Source of the DNA: Paralithodes platypus
Lineage: Eukaryota; Arthropoda; Malacostraca; Decapoda; Lithodidae
Assembly (NCBI GenBank): GCA_032716605.1
Contig: CM064517.1
Location: 19,102,100-19,166,099 of the forward strand
DNA length: 64,000 nucleotides
Reading direction: 5' to 3'
Position 1 is the stretch's first letter. Each line of letters begins with the position of its first letter. The notes beneath the pieces are model-generated. The model was not told the origin of the DNA. It saw only the letters and a list, made by a program, of their open reading frames with translations, and made no database searches. Below, piece after piece: positions 63,705 to 64,000 of the stretch. The translations under genes and the position numbers were made by a program.

Positions 63705-64000
63705 ACCATATTATATTCTTGATTTACAGTGTGATGGGATGGATAGCCTCTGAAGTATTATCCTAACTAACTAACATTGAGGAAAGCGGAATTGGGCTGG
63801 TTCTATATACTATTAAAGTTGTAGAGGTGTCGAGTGTTGAGTAGCTAGCCTATAGCTAGGCTACATTTCATACAAACGTTCATCATGGCTTTCTGTTGGT
63901 TGTACTATACATGTATGGTAGCCTATGTGGTGGTGACTGAATAGCCTAATTAAGTGATTGTTTGTGAGGGGGGATTGGGACATTGATGCAGATTTGATGT
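63705..64000. other. 5' flank of LINE S2
   Basis: Could be the element's 5' UTR or unique DNA; the TAGCCTATAGCTAGGCTA-type motif near 63847 is palindromic. No gene seen. Confidence 0.4.

Overview
This window is animal genomic DNA, most likely from an arthropod and plausibly a decapod crustacean. The evidence is a very high density of TPRT-type LINEs (RTE, CR1, jockey-like), a DIRS tyrosine-recombinase element, pogo/Tigger, hAT and TTAA-target DNA elements, TTAGG/TTAGA pentamer tracts (TTAGG is the arthropod telomere unit), long TA and TATC microsatellites, and a split host gene with GT-AG introns. There are no prokaryotic operons, rRNA genes or CRISPR arrays. Taxon assignment is inference.

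The only host gene I can support is on the minus strand: two short phase-0 exons (22976-22845 and 16011-15913) that encode consecutive N-terminal pieces of a succinate-semialdehyde dehydrogenase (ALDH5 family). The 6.8 kb intron between them is mostly transposons: a pogo/Tigger element with a hAT element inside it, LINE fragments inside the hAT, and a pogo-like MITE. A foldback MITE abuts the 5' splice site of the downstream exon.

Layout: 0-8.7 kb holds LINE 3' fragments, a nearly full-length RTE (3.9-7.1 kb) and a more than 99% identical truncated RTE copy with a clear target duplication. At 9-14 kb are a CR1-type LINE, a jockey-type fragment and a decayed DIRS element. The host gene lies at 14-23 kb, with 488-bp TTAA MITEs beside it. 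At 23.9-27.8 kb is a LINE broken by a hAT-like MITE and a triple-nested TTAA element. At 28-35 kb are nested MITEs, a 2.3 kb TTAA element and telomere-like repeats. A jockey-type LINE with a poly(A) tail spans 35.6-37.9 kb, and 38.3-44.7 kb holds two more nested TTAA structures, one inside a LINE. 44.7-53 kb is largely unassigned apart from a second CR1 copy. 53-63.7 kb holds two related LINEs side by side. The first carries a deleted LTR retrotransposon and a TTAA MITE. The second keeps an ORF1 with an SGNH-esterase domain.

The most unusual pattern is in one family of TTAA-flanked elements. They carry palindromic CTCTTAAGAG motifs 50-60 bp from one end, and in four of four cases at two unlinked loci another TTAA element has inserted at the second of these motifs. 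The elements therefore seem to carry their own landing site and to stack inside one another.
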